From contig JALSOH010000006.1 of the NCBI GenBank assembly GCA_026986575.1, positions 1-64,000 on the forward strand: a DNA stretch of 64,000 nt. Reading direction: 5' to 3'. The position numbers and the translations under genes were made by a program. Below are positions 8,248-16,549 of the stretch, in pieces. The notes beneath the pieces were generated by a model. The model searched no databases. It was not told the origin of the DNA and worked only from the letters and a program-made list of their open reading frames with translations. Each line of letters begins with the position of its first letter. Within the stretch, counting starts at the first letter, position 1. The stretch is from Thermoproteota archaeon. Lineage in GTDB: Archaea > Korarchaeota > Korarchaeia > Korarchaeales > Korarchaeaceae.

Positions 8248-8300
8248 TCCCTCTCAAACTTTTATTCCCTTGCACCCCCAATTAGGATGAGGTAACCCTC

Positions 8301-9293
8301 GTGTCGGGGGATAACTTAGAGGAGATAGAACCCCTGCTCAGCTGGTACAAGAGGACAGGACGCGTTCAAGTGGAGTCTCTAGGTTTGGACGGACGCACAG
8401 TTATCCTCAAAATAGAGGGTAAGAAGAGGAACATTCGCTCCTTGGTAGCACTGTACGACTCATCCTTGGATGGTGATCTCTCCACTTGGCTGAGGGACCT
8501 GATAGACTCCCACAGGAGAGCGGGCATTGAGTTCGATCGAGTGGAGATCTGGACCTCTCCAGAAATGGTAGATGATCTGTCGGCTGAATCCGAAGAACTA
8601 GGTGAGGACATAGACATAGTGATAAGGTCCCTCTCGGAGCTCGGATCACCGGTGTCTCCTACCCTCACCACCCCTTCCAAGGAGCGAACGACCAGTAGAA
8701 GGGCCCGCAAGCCTTCCCTCAGGAAGGAGGAGAGCAGGACGATAGTCGTGGTGGAGGAAAGGAAGGAACATGGTAGCAGGTACGAAGAGCCCAATAGGAG
8801 CATGGAGGACAGCTTAACTGCAATTCTGAACGAGATAAAGAGGACCATAGATCAGTCGATGAAGTCCATCGTAGAGGAAGTGAGGAAGGGTAACGAGATA
8901 GATCTTCTCAATAAGATACACGAGTTGGAGAAGAGAGTGGAACTTCTGGAGGCGATGATAAGGCTGCTAGGACAGCAAGGGACCATCAATTTACCGCAAG
9001 GTGGCTGGGCGGCGAGGAACAGCGTCCTGCCCAAGCTGGAACCCACCGAGATCAAGATCAAGAGTGAGTACAGGAGGGAGCAACCGGCCGGAGCTGAGGC
9101 CGTTAGAACGAGAGAGGAGGAGAGGGCGGAATCCGCTCCCAGATACAGCCATCAAGTTAATATTCCATATGCCCAAGAGAGCGGTGGATCTGAGGAATCC
9201 CCGACCACGGAATCCGAGGACATACTTGAAGAGATATTAAGCAACCCGTGGGTCGAGATCCTCAGGAAGAAGGGTGAAGACGTTGAGGGCTAG
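8301..9293 (+). CDS. Unrecognised coiled-coil protein between S11 and RpoD
   Basis: I do not recognise this 330-residue protein. It has an N-terminal alpha/beta-looking domain (about 1-110), a charged low-complexity linker (about 111-165), a strong heptad-type coiled coil (about 170-224), a second polar linker and a short conserved-looking C-terminal helix with N-P-W-V-E-I-L-R-K-K-G. No signal peptide or membrane segment is seen. GTG 8301 follows GATGAGG. Its last 20 bases overlap the RpoD start, so it is probably co-translated with the polymerase subunit. A TATA-like CAAACTTTTATT at about 8254-8265 may drive it. A role around polymerase or ribosome assembly is inferred from context only. Confidence 0.8.
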   Translation: MSGDNLEEIEPLLSWYKRTGRVQVESLGLDGRTVILKIEGKKRNIRSLVALYDSSLDGDLSTWLRDLIDSHRRAGIEFDRVEIWTSPEMVDDLSAESEELGEDIDIVIRSLSELGSPVSPTLTTPSKERTTSRRARKPSLRKEESRTIVVVEERKEHGSRYEEPNRSMEDSLTAILNEIKRTIDQSMKSIVEEVRKGNEIDLLNKIHELEKRVELLEAMIRLLGQQGTINLPQGGWAARNSVLPKLEPTEIKIKSEYRREQPAGAEAVRTREEERAESAPRYSHQVNIPYAQESGGSEESPTTESEDILEEILSNPWVEILRKKGEDVEG

Positions 9294-10047
9294 GATCGTA
9301 AAACTTACTGGGGATGAGGCCGTTATAGTGGTTGAGGAGGCTAAGCCACCCTTGGTGAATGCCCTAAGGAGGGCCATAATATCGGAGATACCCATATTCG
9401 CCGTTGACGAGGTGATATTCTTCGAGAACTCGACCCCTTTCTTCGATGAGTACATCGCTCACAGGCTAGCCATGATCCCGCTGAAGACAGATCTGGATGT
9501 GGTCAGGGCGGATCCGGATAGGACTGTCGTCCTCGAGCTAGTCAGGGAGGCCAAGGAAGATGTTGAAACCGTTTACTCTGGGGAACTCAAGTCATCGGAT
9601 CCCCTAATCGTTCCAGCCAACGAGAGGATCCCTATAATCAAGATGCGACAGGGTCAGAGGATAAGGCTCCAGGCGGTGGCTAGGCTGGGCAAGGGAAAGG
9701 ATCACTCTAAGTGGCAGCCAGCCGTTGCTGTGGGCTACAGTTACATGCCCATGTACGAACTGAGCAAGGACCTGCTCAAGGAGTGCAGCCTCTCGAAGTG
9801 CGATGAGTGCATGAAGAAGAAGGGGAAGAAGGTCTTGGTGGATTACCCGGTTCTCTGTGAGGGGTGCTTGGAAGCCTTGGAGAGATGCAGGCTGGACAAC
9901 CCAGATAGGGTCGTCAGGGAGTGGGATGACTCTAGGATAATCCTGAGGTACGAGACCACCGGCGCCCTGTCAGCGCAGGAGGTCTTCTTGGAGGCTATAA
10001 ACCAGCTCAAGCTCAAGTTCAACGAATTTTTGGAGAAGCTTGGATGA
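9274..10047 (+). CDS. rpoD: DNA-directed RNA polymerase subunit D (Rpb3/alpha-like)
   Basis: Assembly-platform subunit of archaeal RNA polymerase, 257 residues. The alpha-type motif N-A-L-R-R-A-I near residues 29-35 and the C-terminal dimerisation helices identify it. An insert carries six cysteines at about 171, 176, 179, 195, 198 and 205, the place where several archaeal RpoD proteins bind iron-sulfur clusters. GTG 9274 lies inside the end of the unknown upstream gene. tRNA-Leu and L18e follow. Confidence 0.96.
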   Translation: MKTLRARIVKLTGDEAVIVVEEAKPPLVNALRRAIISEIPIFAVDEVIFFENSTPFFDEYIAHRLAMIPLKTDLDVVRADPDRTVVLELVREAKEDVETVYSGELKSSDPLIVPANERIPIIKMRQGQRIRLQAVARLGKGKDHSKWQPAVAVGYSYMPMYELSKDLLKECSLSKCDECMKKKGKKVLVDYPVLCEGCLEALERCRLDNPDRVVREWDDSRIILRYETTGALSAQEVFLEAINQLKLKFNEFLEKLG

Positions 10048-10088
10048 TTAAGCTTTAATAGGGGAAGACCCCTAGGGGAAGATTGGAA

Positions 10089-10178
10089 GCGGGGGTAGCC
10101 AAGCCAGGTCCAAGGCGCCCGCTTGAGGGGCGGGTGGGCGTCAGGCCCGCGTGGGTTCAAATCCCACCCCCCGCACCA
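10089..10178 (+). tRNA. tRNA-Leu (anticodon GAG)
   Basis: A class II tRNA with acceptor GCGGGGG/CCCCCGC, anticodon stem CCCGC/GCGGG around loop TTGAGGG, a long variable arm and T loop TTCAAAT. Discriminator A is followed by an encoded CCA. A TATA-like AAGCTTTAATA lies about 30-40 bases upstream. Confidence 0.95.
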
Positions 10179-10229
10179 TGCATCTTTATTAAAGCCGGCA
10201 ATGCCCCCCTATGTGAGAGGAGGATAGAA

Positions 10230-10592
10230 GTGAAGTCCACGGAACCGACGAACCCAAGGTTGATAAGGATGATAAACAGGCTTGAGAAGGCCTCTAGGGT
10301 TAACAACGCTCCAATCTGGAGGGCCGTCGCGGAGAAGCTCCGGAGGCCAACTAGGGCGAGGATAGAGGTTAATCTCTGGAAGATAGACAAGTACGCGGAG
10401 GGAGCAGCGGCAATCATAGTGCCTGGAAAGGTCCTAGGTGAGGGGGAGATCAAGAAACCCGTTATCGTGGCCGCGGCCAGCTTCTCGTCCGCAGCAAGGA
10501 GGAAGATCGAGGAGGCCGGTGGGAAGGCCTATCTGCTCGACGAGTATGTGGAGGAGAATCCCAAGGGTTCGAACACTAGGATAATCGTGTGA
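10230..10592 (+). CDS. rpl18e: Ribosomal protein L18e
   Basis: Large-subunit protein of 120 residues related to L15. The N-terminus K-S-T-E-P-T-N-P-R-L and the segment VPGKVLGEGEIKKPVIVAA are typical. GTG 10230 follows GAGAGGAGG. An in-frame extension reaches back through the tRNA-Leu gene and is rejected. L18e-L13-S9 is the conserved order. Confidence 0.94.
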   Translation: MKSTEPTNPRLIRMINRLEKASRVNNAPIWRAVAEKLRRPTRARIEVNLWKIDKYAEGAAAIIVPGKVLGEGEIKKPVIVAAASFSSAARRKIEEAGGKAYLLDEYVEENPKGSNTRIIV

Positions 10593-10606
10593 TGTGAGGT
10601 GGTTGT

Positions 10607-11098
10607 ATGAAGTACGACTTGGTGGTGGACGCTGAGGGGAAGATCCTCGGCAGGATGGCCTCCTACGTGGCCAAGGAGCTATTGAAGGGTAAGAGGGTGG
10701 CCATAGTCAATGCTGAGAAGGCAGTAATTACGGGCAATCCCCAAACAATACTGAAGAAGTACCTAACTAGGAGGTCCATTCAGAGCACCATACACCCTAG
10801 GAAATCGCCGGTACAGTCGAGGACTCCAGACAGGATAGTCTGGAAGACCGTCAGGGGCATGCTTCCCATGAAGAAGGCCAAAGGCAGAGAGGCCCTGAGG
10901 AGGCTAAGGGTTTTCATAGGGCTCCCTGAGGAGCTGGCTGACGTGGAGAAGGACGTTGGTCTCAAAGAGGACGAGAGGACATACATTAAATATACGGTGC
11001 AGTCACTCAAACCGAAGAAGACCAAGGGTTACGTGACCGTGCTCTGGCTGGCCGAACAGCTGGGTTGGAAGGGGGTAAAGTATGTCGAGCAGGAGTAA
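10607..11098 (+). CDS. rpl13: Ribosomal protein L13 (uL13)
   Basis: Large-subunit protein of 163 residues. The D-A-E-G-K-I-L-G-R-M-A-S opening and the V-R-G-M-L-P segment are L13 signatures. ATG 10607 follows a GTGAGGTGG site. The 3' end overlaps S9 by 17 bases, implying coupled translation. Confidence 0.96.
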   Translation: MKYDLVVDAEGKILGRMASYVAKELLKGKRVAIVNAEKAVITGNPQTILKKYLTRRSIQSTIHPRKSPVQSRTPDRIVWKTVRGMLPMKKAKGREALRRLRVFIGLPEELADVEKDVGLKEDERTYIKYTVQSLKPKKTKGYVTVLWLAEQLGWKGVKYVEQE

Positions 11099-11507
11099 GC
11101 GTAATGGAGTCCTCGCTCTAGCTTCGTCTAGGAGGAAGACCGCTAGAGCGATGGCCGTCATAAGGAAGGGGAGTGGAAGGCTTTACATAAACGGATTTCC
11201 GGTTGAGATATACGCACCTAACGAATTCGTCAGGATGAAGATACTGGAGCCTCTCTGGCTCGCGAGAGACTACATCTCCGACATCGATATCTACGTTAGG
11301 GTTAAGGGAGGGGGCTTCATGGCCCAGGCGGATGCGGTCAGAATGGCCGTGGGAAGGGCCCTCGTGGAGTACACCGGCAGTGAGCACCTCAAAGAGCTGT
11401 TCAAGGAGTACGACAGGACCATACTCACGGGCGATCCTAGGCAGACGGAGCCCAAGAAGTATGGCGGCAGGAGCGCCAGGGCGAGATTCCAGAAGTCTTA
11501 TAGGTAA
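11082..11507 (+). CDS. rps9: Ribosomal protein S9 (uS9)
   Basis: Small-subunit protein of 141 residues. The conserved SSRRKTARAMAVIRKG region, G-G-G-F-x-x-Q-A-D-A-V-R and the C-terminal A-R-x-R-F-Q-K-S-Y-R tail that reaches the P site are present. In many archaea rpoN and rpoK come next; here eIF5A follows. Confidence 0.96.
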   Translation: MSSRSKRNGVLALASSRRKTARAMAVIRKGSGRLYINGFPVEIYAPNEFVRMKILEPLWLARDYISDIDIYVRVKGGGFMAQADAVRMAVGRALVEYTGSEHLKELFKEYDRTILTGDPRQTEPKKYGGRSARARFQKSYR

Positions 11508-11539
11508 CCTTTTCCATCCCCTTTATGGAGGGATAAGCC

Positions 11540-11944
11540 TTGTCCGTTACCAGAGGTAATGCTGGAGAGCTTAAGAAGGGTAGTTACGTCGTCTTGGATG
11601 GTGAGCCCTGCGAGGTCCTTAGTGTGTCCAAGTCCAAGCCCGGGAAGCATGGGGCCGCCAAGGTGAGGATAGAGGCTAGGGGAATCTTCGACGGGACTAG
11701 GAGATCCAAGATATTCCCGGCCGACGCTTTGGTGGAGATCCCCATAGTGGATAAAAAGACGGCGCAGGTGACCAGCGTTTACGGGAACACCGTCCAGCTG
11801 ATGGATCTGAGCAGCTACGACATGTTCGAGCTTCCCATGCCTGAGGATCCCGATCTGGCCTCCAAGCTGCAGCCGGGCGTGGAGGTCGAGTACTGGGAGT
11901 CCATGGGCAAGAGGAAGATCGTTAGGATAAGGGGCGGCGGTTAG
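11540..11944 (+). CDS. eif5A: Translation factor aIF5A
   Basis: Archaeal homologue of eIF5A/EF-P, 134 residues, which helps the ribosome through difficult peptide bonds. The hypusination loop S-K-P-G-K-H-G-A-A-K carries the modified lysine at about residue 36. An SH3-like domain is followed by an OB fold. TTG 11540 lies seven bases after GGAGG. Short alternative inverted repeats around that site (TCCAT/ATGGA and ATCCC/GGGAT) could affect initiation, but evidence is weak. Confidence 0.95.
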   Translation: MSVTRGNAGELKKGSYVVLDGEPCEVLSVSKSKPGKHGAAKVRIEARGIFDGTRRSKIFPADALVEIPIVDKKTAQVTSVYGNTVQLMDLSSYDMFELPMPEDPDLASKLQPGVEVEYWESMGKRKIVRIRGGG

Positions 11945-11949
11945 GAGGA

Positions 11950-13269
11950 TTGGTCCTAGATAAGCTCGGGACATCCCTGAGGAAGGCTGTAAGCAGGCTG
12001 AGAGGCCGACCCGTAGTCGATGAAGCAGCGATAAACGAGTTCCTCAGGGATGTCCAGAGGGCTCTTTTAGAGGCGGATGTCAACGTTAAACTCGTCTTGG
12101 AACTCTCCAAGAGAGTTAAGGAACGTGCTCTCAAGGAGGATGTCCCTCCTGGATTCAGCAGGAGGGAACTGGCTGTCAAGATACTTTATGAGGAGCTCAC
12201 CAACCTCTTGGGAAGGAGACCCGCCGAGATAGAGATCGATGGTAAGAGGACTAACGTGATCCTAGTCGTCGGTATAGAGGGATCGGGAAAGACCACCACG
12301 GTGGCTAAGCTCGCCTACTGGTTCTCTAAGAGGTACGGAAAGGTAGCGATCGTGTCATCCGATGTGATAAGGCCAGCTTCGAAGCTTCAACTCGAGCAGA
12401 TGGTCGGGGGTGAGGTACCGGTATTCTGGGAGGACCGTGAGGATCCGGTCCGCATAATGAGAGACGGTCTGGAGAGGTTCAGGAGGGAGAAATATAACAT
12501 CGTCATAGTAGATACCGCCGGGAGGCATAAGGAAGAGGAGGGGCTCATGAAGGAGCTGAGAGAGTACTACGAGGCAGTTAAACCAGACATGGTCATTCTG
12601 GTAGTGGACGGTACCATAGGACAGGCTGCCTATAATCAAGCGAAGGCCTTCGCTGACAGCATCCCGATAGGGGGGGTAATCGTAACCAAGCTGGATGGGG
12701 CCGCCAAGGGTGGAGGAGCCCTCTCGGCGGTGGCCGCGGCTGGTGCTCCCATATACTTCATAGGAACTGGGGAGAAGCTCGATGATCTGGAGAGGTTCGA
12801 TCCCGACAGGTTCGTCTCCAGGCTTTTGGGAGGAGGCGACGTTGTAGAGCTGGCTAGAAGGATGGAAGAGGCCTTCAAGGAATCGGAGCTCTTGGATAGA
12901 ATTTCAAAGGGCAAATTCGACTTGGAGGACTTCAGGGAATACCTTCAGCAGCTCAGGAAGGCAGGTCCCTTGGACAAGCTCTTGGAGATGATACCCGGAG
13001 TGGGTGGAAGGCTCTCCAACTTGGAGTTCGACCCTAAGGAGATGGACCGATGGATGGCCATAATTAATTCAATGACCCCAGAGGAGAGGAGAGAACCTTC
13101 GCTCATCAGGGGCAGCAGGGTAGAGAGGATAGCCAGAGGCTCAGGAGTAACCGCCAAGGATGTGAGGAGACTCCTCAAATCCTACAATCAGGTGAAGAGA
13201 ATGATGGAGTCCATGTCCTCTCCAGCCAAGATGAGACGTTTGATGAGGAGGATGGGCCTTGGAGCCTGA
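11950..13269 (+). CDS. srp54: Signal recognition particle 54 kDa protein
   Basis: GTPase that recognises signal peptides together with SRP RNA, here at 41751-42073. The 439-residue protein has the N domain (1-90), a G domain with P-loop GIEGSGKTTT (about 108-117), DTAGRH and TKLDGAAKGGG motifs, then a C-terminal methionine-rich M domain with R-I-A-R-G-S-G. TTG 11950 is the only sensible start and sits just one base after GGAGG, an unusually short spacing. The end overlaps Pus10 by 11 bases. Confidence 0.96.
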   Translation: MVLDKLGTSLRKAVSRLRGRPVVDEAAINEFLRDVQRALLEADVNVKLVLELSKRVKERALKEDVPPGFSRRELAVKILYEELTNLLGRRPAEIEIDGKRTNVILVVGIEGSGKTTTVAKLAYWFSKRYGKVAIVSSDVIRPASKLQLEQMVGGEVPVFWEDREDPVRIMRDGLERFRREKYNIVIVDTAGRHKEEEGLMKELREYYEAVKPDMVILVVDGTIGQAAYNQAKAFADSIPIGGVIVTKLDGAAKGGGALSAVAAAGAPIYFIGTGEKLDDLERFDPDRFVSRLLGGGDVVELARRMEEAFKESELLDRISKGKFDLEDFREYLQQLRKAGPLDKLLEMIPGVGGRLSNLEFDPKEMDRWMAIINSMTPEERREPSLIRGSRVERIARGSGVTAKDVRRLLKSYNQVKRMMESMSSPAKMRRLMRRMGLGA

Positions 13270-14479
13270 TTTTGAGCTGGTAAGGGAGATAGTCGAGAAA
13301 GAGGGGAGACTCTGCAGGTTCTGCATTGGCAGCTTGATAGGCGAGAAGCTCGAGGCTATCCCCAATGCAGTGAAGGGAGCTGCTCTTGAGAGCATACTTA
13401 AACTCACTGGGAGAGGTTCAGAGGAACCGTGTGCGGTCTGCGATGATCTGATAGGTAATTCCATAGATGATCTAGTGGAGAGGGCGTTGAGGCTGCTATC
13501 CAACATCGAATATAACAGTGTGAAAGCAGGGGTGAAGCTGCCTCCATGGTTGATCGAAAGGGAGGATCGACTAAGAGCTAAGTACAACCCTCCCAGCATG
13601 GTATCGGTGAAGCTAACCCTGATCAAGTGGCTAGATCTCATCCTCTCCGCTGAGACGGGCGCACCCATAGAAAAAGACCCTGATGTCTTGGTGACCTTCG
13701 ACCTCACGCTTAAGGACGTTGAGCTCAAGATAAACCCCATCTTCATCTACGGCAGGTATAGGAAGCTCGAGAGGGGCATCTCCCAGTCCCGTAAGAAGTG
13801 TCCCTACTGCGGGGGTAAGGGGTGCGAGAAGTGCAATTGGACAGGTAGGATAGCGGAGGGATCTGTGGAGGGGATGATAGGTGAGGTCATGAGGGAGTTC
13901 TTTGAATCGGACGATTATGTGCTCCATGGTGCCGGGAGAGAGGACGTGGACGCCCGGATGTTGGGAAGAGGGAGACCTTTCGTGATGGAGCTGGTGAATC
14001 CCAAGAGGAGGAGAGCAGACCTCAAGAGGATAGAGGAGGAGATCAATGTTAGGTGGAAAGGTAAGGTGGAAGTACTTGATCTCAGGTATTCCAACAGGGA
14101 GGAGGTAAGAAGACTGAAGGAAGGATCTCCCGAGGTAAGAAAGCTCTACAGGGCCTTGGTCGAGGTGGATGGGGTTGTCACCGACAAGGATCTTGAGAAG
14201 GTTGAAAGAGAACTCACCGGGGCTGTCATAAGGCAGAGGACTCCTAAGAGGGTCGCTTGGAGGAGAGCGGACTTAGTGAGGGTGAGAAAGGTTTACGAGG
14301 TTAAGACCAAGAAGTTGGATGAGAGGACCTTCGAGATGACCGTCCTGTGTGACGGAGGGCTTTACGTCAAGGAGTTAATATCGGGAGATGAGGGGAGGAC
14401 CACCCCCAGCGTTGCCGAGGTATTAGGGAAAAAAGCTTTTTGTAGGGAACTGGATGTGTTAGAGGTACTCGGTCACTGA
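13259..14479 (+). CDS. pus10: tRNA pseudouridine synthase Pus10
   Basis: Enzyme making pseudouridine 54 and 55 in archaeal tRNA, 406 residues. The N-terminal THUMP-related region carries zinc-type cysteine pairs (CRFC, CAVC, then CPYCGGKGCEKC). The catalytic-aspartate segment is GAGREDVDARMLGRGRPF. TTG 13259 overlaps SRP54. Pus10 beside L21e is a common archaeal arrangement. Confidence 0.95.
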   Translation: MEPDFELVREIVEKEGRLCRFCIGSLIGEKLEAIPNAVKGAALESILKLTGRGSEEPCAVCDDLIGNSIDDLVERALRLLSNIEYNSVKAGVKLPPWLIEREDRLRAKYNPPSMVSVKLTLIKWLDLILSAETGAPIEKDPDVLVTFDLTLKDVELKINPIFIYGRYRKLERGISQSRKKCPYCGGKGCEKCNWTGRIAEGSVEGMIGEVMREFFESDDYVLHGAGREDVDARMLGRGRPFVMELVNPKRRRADLKRIEEEINVRWKGKVEVLDLRYSNREEVRRLKEGSPEVRKLYRALVEVDGVVTDKDLEKVERELTGAVIRQRTPKRVAWRRADLVRVRKVYEVKTKKLDERTFEMTVLCDGGLYVKELISGDEGRTTPSVAEVLGKKAFCRELDVLEVLGH

Positions 14480-14497
14480 CGAATAGGGTGAGTCGAA

Positions 14498-14794
14498 ATG
14501 GGAAGGAGATCATCCGGATTTCTCTACAAGTCTAGGGACTTCCTCTCGAAGACTCCAAGGGAGCGGGGAAGGCCTTCTCCCGCGAAGTATCTGAGGGAGT
14601 TCGAAGTTGGGGATAAGGTGGTCATAGATGTGGAACCATCTGAGAGGAGGGGTATGCCCCACAGGAGGTACCAGGGCAAGGTCGGCGTGGTTGTAGGGAA
14701 GAGGGGCCACGCCTACTTGGTGGACGTGAAGTTAGGGAACAAAGTGAAGCATCTAATAGTTCTCCCAGTGCATCTCAAGAAGCACAAGGAGTGA
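14498..14794 (+). CDS. rpl21e: Ribosomal protein L21e
   Basis: Large-subunit protein of 98 residues with the SH3-like fold. The stretch G-D-K-V-V-I-D-V-E-P-S, the M-P-H-R-R-Y-Q-G-K-V-G-V-V motif and K-H-L-I-V-L-P-V-H-L are L21e signatures. ATG 14498 follows AGGGTGAG. It precedes RpoF, a conserved pairing. Confidence 0.94.
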   Translation: MGRRSSGFLYKSRDFLSKTPRERGRPSPAKYLREFEVGDKVVIDVEPSERRGMPHRRYQGKVGVVVGKRGHAYLVDVKLGNKVKHLIVLPVHLKKHKE

Positions 14795-14807
14795 ATGAGG
14801 GATCAAC

Positions 14808-15164
14808 TTGTCCCAGTCGGATGCAAGCGGGGAGAGGAAGCCCCTCACGCTCGCTGAGGTGAAGGCCCTAGTCTTCGAGAAGTGGACCTCCAACATGGAG
14901 AGGTTGAACCTCGATCAGAAGAGGCTCCTCACATACCTCTCCAAGTTCACCAAGGTGGAGGACGCCACGAAGGCTAGGGAGGTAGTTGATCAGCTCGTGG
15001 AGAGGTTCAACCTCAAGGAGGAGCACGCGGTCATGCTGGTCAATGTGCTCCCCAAGAGTGTGGAGGAGTTGAAGGCTTACCTCTACAAGGACTACCCTCT
15101 TTTAGGTGAGTCGGACTACAAGGAAATGCTTAACTTATTGAAGGGGCTGAAGGAGGAAGAGTGA
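14808..15164 (+). CDS. rpoF: DNA-directed RNA polymerase subunit F (Rpb4-like)
   Basis: Rpb4-like partner of subunit E in the polymerase stalk, 118 residues. It has a helical N-terminal region and a C-terminal HRDC-like bundle (L-K-E-E-H-A-V-M-L-V-N-V-L-P). TTG 14808 follows GAGGGATC. The stop overlaps the DUF655 start by four bases. The position after L21e and before DUF655 is diagnostic in archaea. Confidence 0.92.
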   Translation: MSQSDASGERKPLTLAEVKALVFEKWTSNMERLNLDQKRLLTYLSKFTKVEDATKAREVVDQLVERFNLKEEHAVMLVNVLPKSVEELKAYLYKDYPLLGESDYKEMLNLLKGLKEEE

Positions 15165-15748
15165 AACCCGGTGTCGCTAAAATGTGGAGATATGTCCCAG
15201 GCAGGAGAAAGCCCCACGACAGCTGGGCCTATATACTGTACATTGATGAGGCTAGGAGGAGAGTCCAGCTCATCGGAGATCGTTACTTTATCATAATGGA
15301 ATTCATACTCAAGCCCAATGCCCAAGTCTCTCCAATGAAAAAGGTCTACGTGGGGAAGGGGCCGAGACAGGAGGTTAGCAAGTTCCTCAGGTACATGAGC
15401 TATGATGAGCTGGCCCCCTCAGGGAGGATGCTCTTGGAACCCGTGGTTGCGAAGATAATACAGGAGGGAGAGCAGTTCTTCGTGAATTTCTTCAACGAGA
15501 GCGTTCCCATAACCCCGAGGCTGCACCAACTCGAACTCCTGCCCGGGGTGGGCAAGAAGACCCTTATGAAGATACTTGAGGAGAGGAGCAAGAAGCCCTT
15601 CGTGAGCTACTCGGATGTGGCTGAAAGGACTGGACTCAAGGACCCTGCCGATCTTCTGGCTAGGAGGGCCTTGGAGGAGCTCACCGGGAATGAGAAGTAC
15701 TACATACTGGTCGCTCCCAAGAGCATACTGGAGGAGGATCTCATATAG
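15161..15748 (+). CDS. DUF655 helix-hairpin-helix protein
   Basis: A 195-residue archaeal protein with an OB-like N-terminal half and a helix-hairpin-helix (L-E-L-L-P-G-V-G-K-K-T) near residue 125. It is predicted to bind nucleic acid. GTG 15161 overlaps RpoF. In other archaea DUF655 sits between RpoF and the KsgA/Dim1 methyltransferase, hinting at a role in rRNA biology; KsgA is not next here, where the block ends against a convergent gene. Confidence 0.9.
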   Translation: MKPGVAKMWRYVPGRRKPHDSWAYILYIDEARRRVQLIGDRYFIIMEFILKPNAQVSPMKKVYVGKGPRQEVSKFLRYMSYDELAPSGRMLLEPVVAKIIQEGEQFFVNFFNESVPITPRLHQLELLPGVGKKTLMKILEERSKKPFVSYSDVAERTGLKDPADLLARRALEELTGNEKYYILVAPKSILEEDLI

Positions 15749-15757
15749 CCGTTTTGC

Positions 15758-16498
15758 TCAAACTCTAACTAGAGTACCTGATTCTCCCCTCAACACTCTT
15801 ATCAGGTCTCCCTTCTCGGAGAACCCGGCAATTCTAACCTTCACGCCCAACCTAGCGAGCCGAAATGCCGCCTCCAGCTTGCCTCTCATGGCCCCGGTCA
15901 CGTCGTAAGCGGGTCTTCCCAGATCTGGTATGTTCGCCTCAGTGATCTCCGGGATGACCTCACCATCCTCATTCAGGACTCCCGGCACATCGGCTAGGAA
16001 CACGGCTTCCTCAAGACCCAAAGGAGCTAAGTAGATCGGTATCTCATCCGCGGATAGCACGGAAACTCCCTTAGTATCATCGTAGATCAGGTCACCGTGA
16101 GTTAACGGGACGAGATTGAGATCCATCCACGCCCTAACCGCAGAGAGATCGCAGATCGTCCCCCCACCGATCCTCCTGAATATTGACCTAGGGTGGAAGG
16201 GGAGCACCGGGAGGCCCTCCTCCCACATTAAACTGGCTATCCTCAGACTTAGCTCCATCATCCTTATCGAAGTTTCGGAGACGCCCAACTCTCTGCCAGG
16301 TTTGAAGCCCTCGTGGAGCCTGTACCTCCTGACCGGTGCGTGACCGAACGGACCGGCCCCATGGGCTAGAAAGAGGCTCCTCTCCCGTGAAATCTCTAGG
16401 AGGTCACCTGATACCTCTCGTACAATCTTTTCTCTTACCTCAAAAGCTCCCTCCTTCTTAGGAGTTATTAGAGAGCCTCCCAGCTTTACGTAAAGCAC
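15758..16498 (-). CDS. ipk: Isopentenyl phosphate kinase
   Basis: Amino-acid-kinase family enzyme that phosphorylates isopentenyl phosphate to the diphosphate, the last step of the archaeal mevalonate route to lipids. The start L-Y-V-K-L-G-G-S, the histidine-bearing HGAGPFGH loop and D-V-T-G-A-M-R-G-K segment are family features. I choose GTG at 16498 (246 residues, normal length) because it lies about 22-25 bases from a TATA element, giving a leaderless message. The longer frame up to 16789 would run through that promoter and the divergent gene. Confidence 0.92.
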   Translation of the reverse strand: MLYVKLGGSLITPKKEGAFEVREKIVREVSGDLLEISRERSLFLAHGAGPFGHAPVRRYRLHEGFKPGRELGVSETSIRMMELSLRIASLMWEEGLPVLPFHPRSIFRRIGGGTICDLSAVRAWMDLNLVPLTHGDLIYDDTKGVSVLSADEIPIYLAPLGLEEAVFLADVPGVLNEDGEVIPEITEANIPDLGRPAYDVTGAMRGKLEAAFRLARLGVKVRIAGFSEKGDLIRVLRGESGTLVRV

Positions 16499-16513
16499 GC
16501 GGGAAACTTTCAG

Positions 16514-16526
16514 TAATAATTTATAA
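16514..16526. promoter_or_regulatory. Shared TATA region between ipk and the PIN-KH ATPase gene
   Basis: TAATAATTTATAA is the only A+T-rich element between the divergent starts at 16498 (-) and 16550 (+). It is about 22-27 bases from both, consistent with leaderless transcription in both directions. Confidence 0.5.
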
Positions 16527-16549
16527 CCCTTCATCGTGACTAAGGAGGG

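Noticed and set aside
11507-11540. Alternative inverted repeats around the eIF5A ribosome site as a switch
   Set aside because: Each stem has only five pairs, and such repeats are common in this base composition; no further support.
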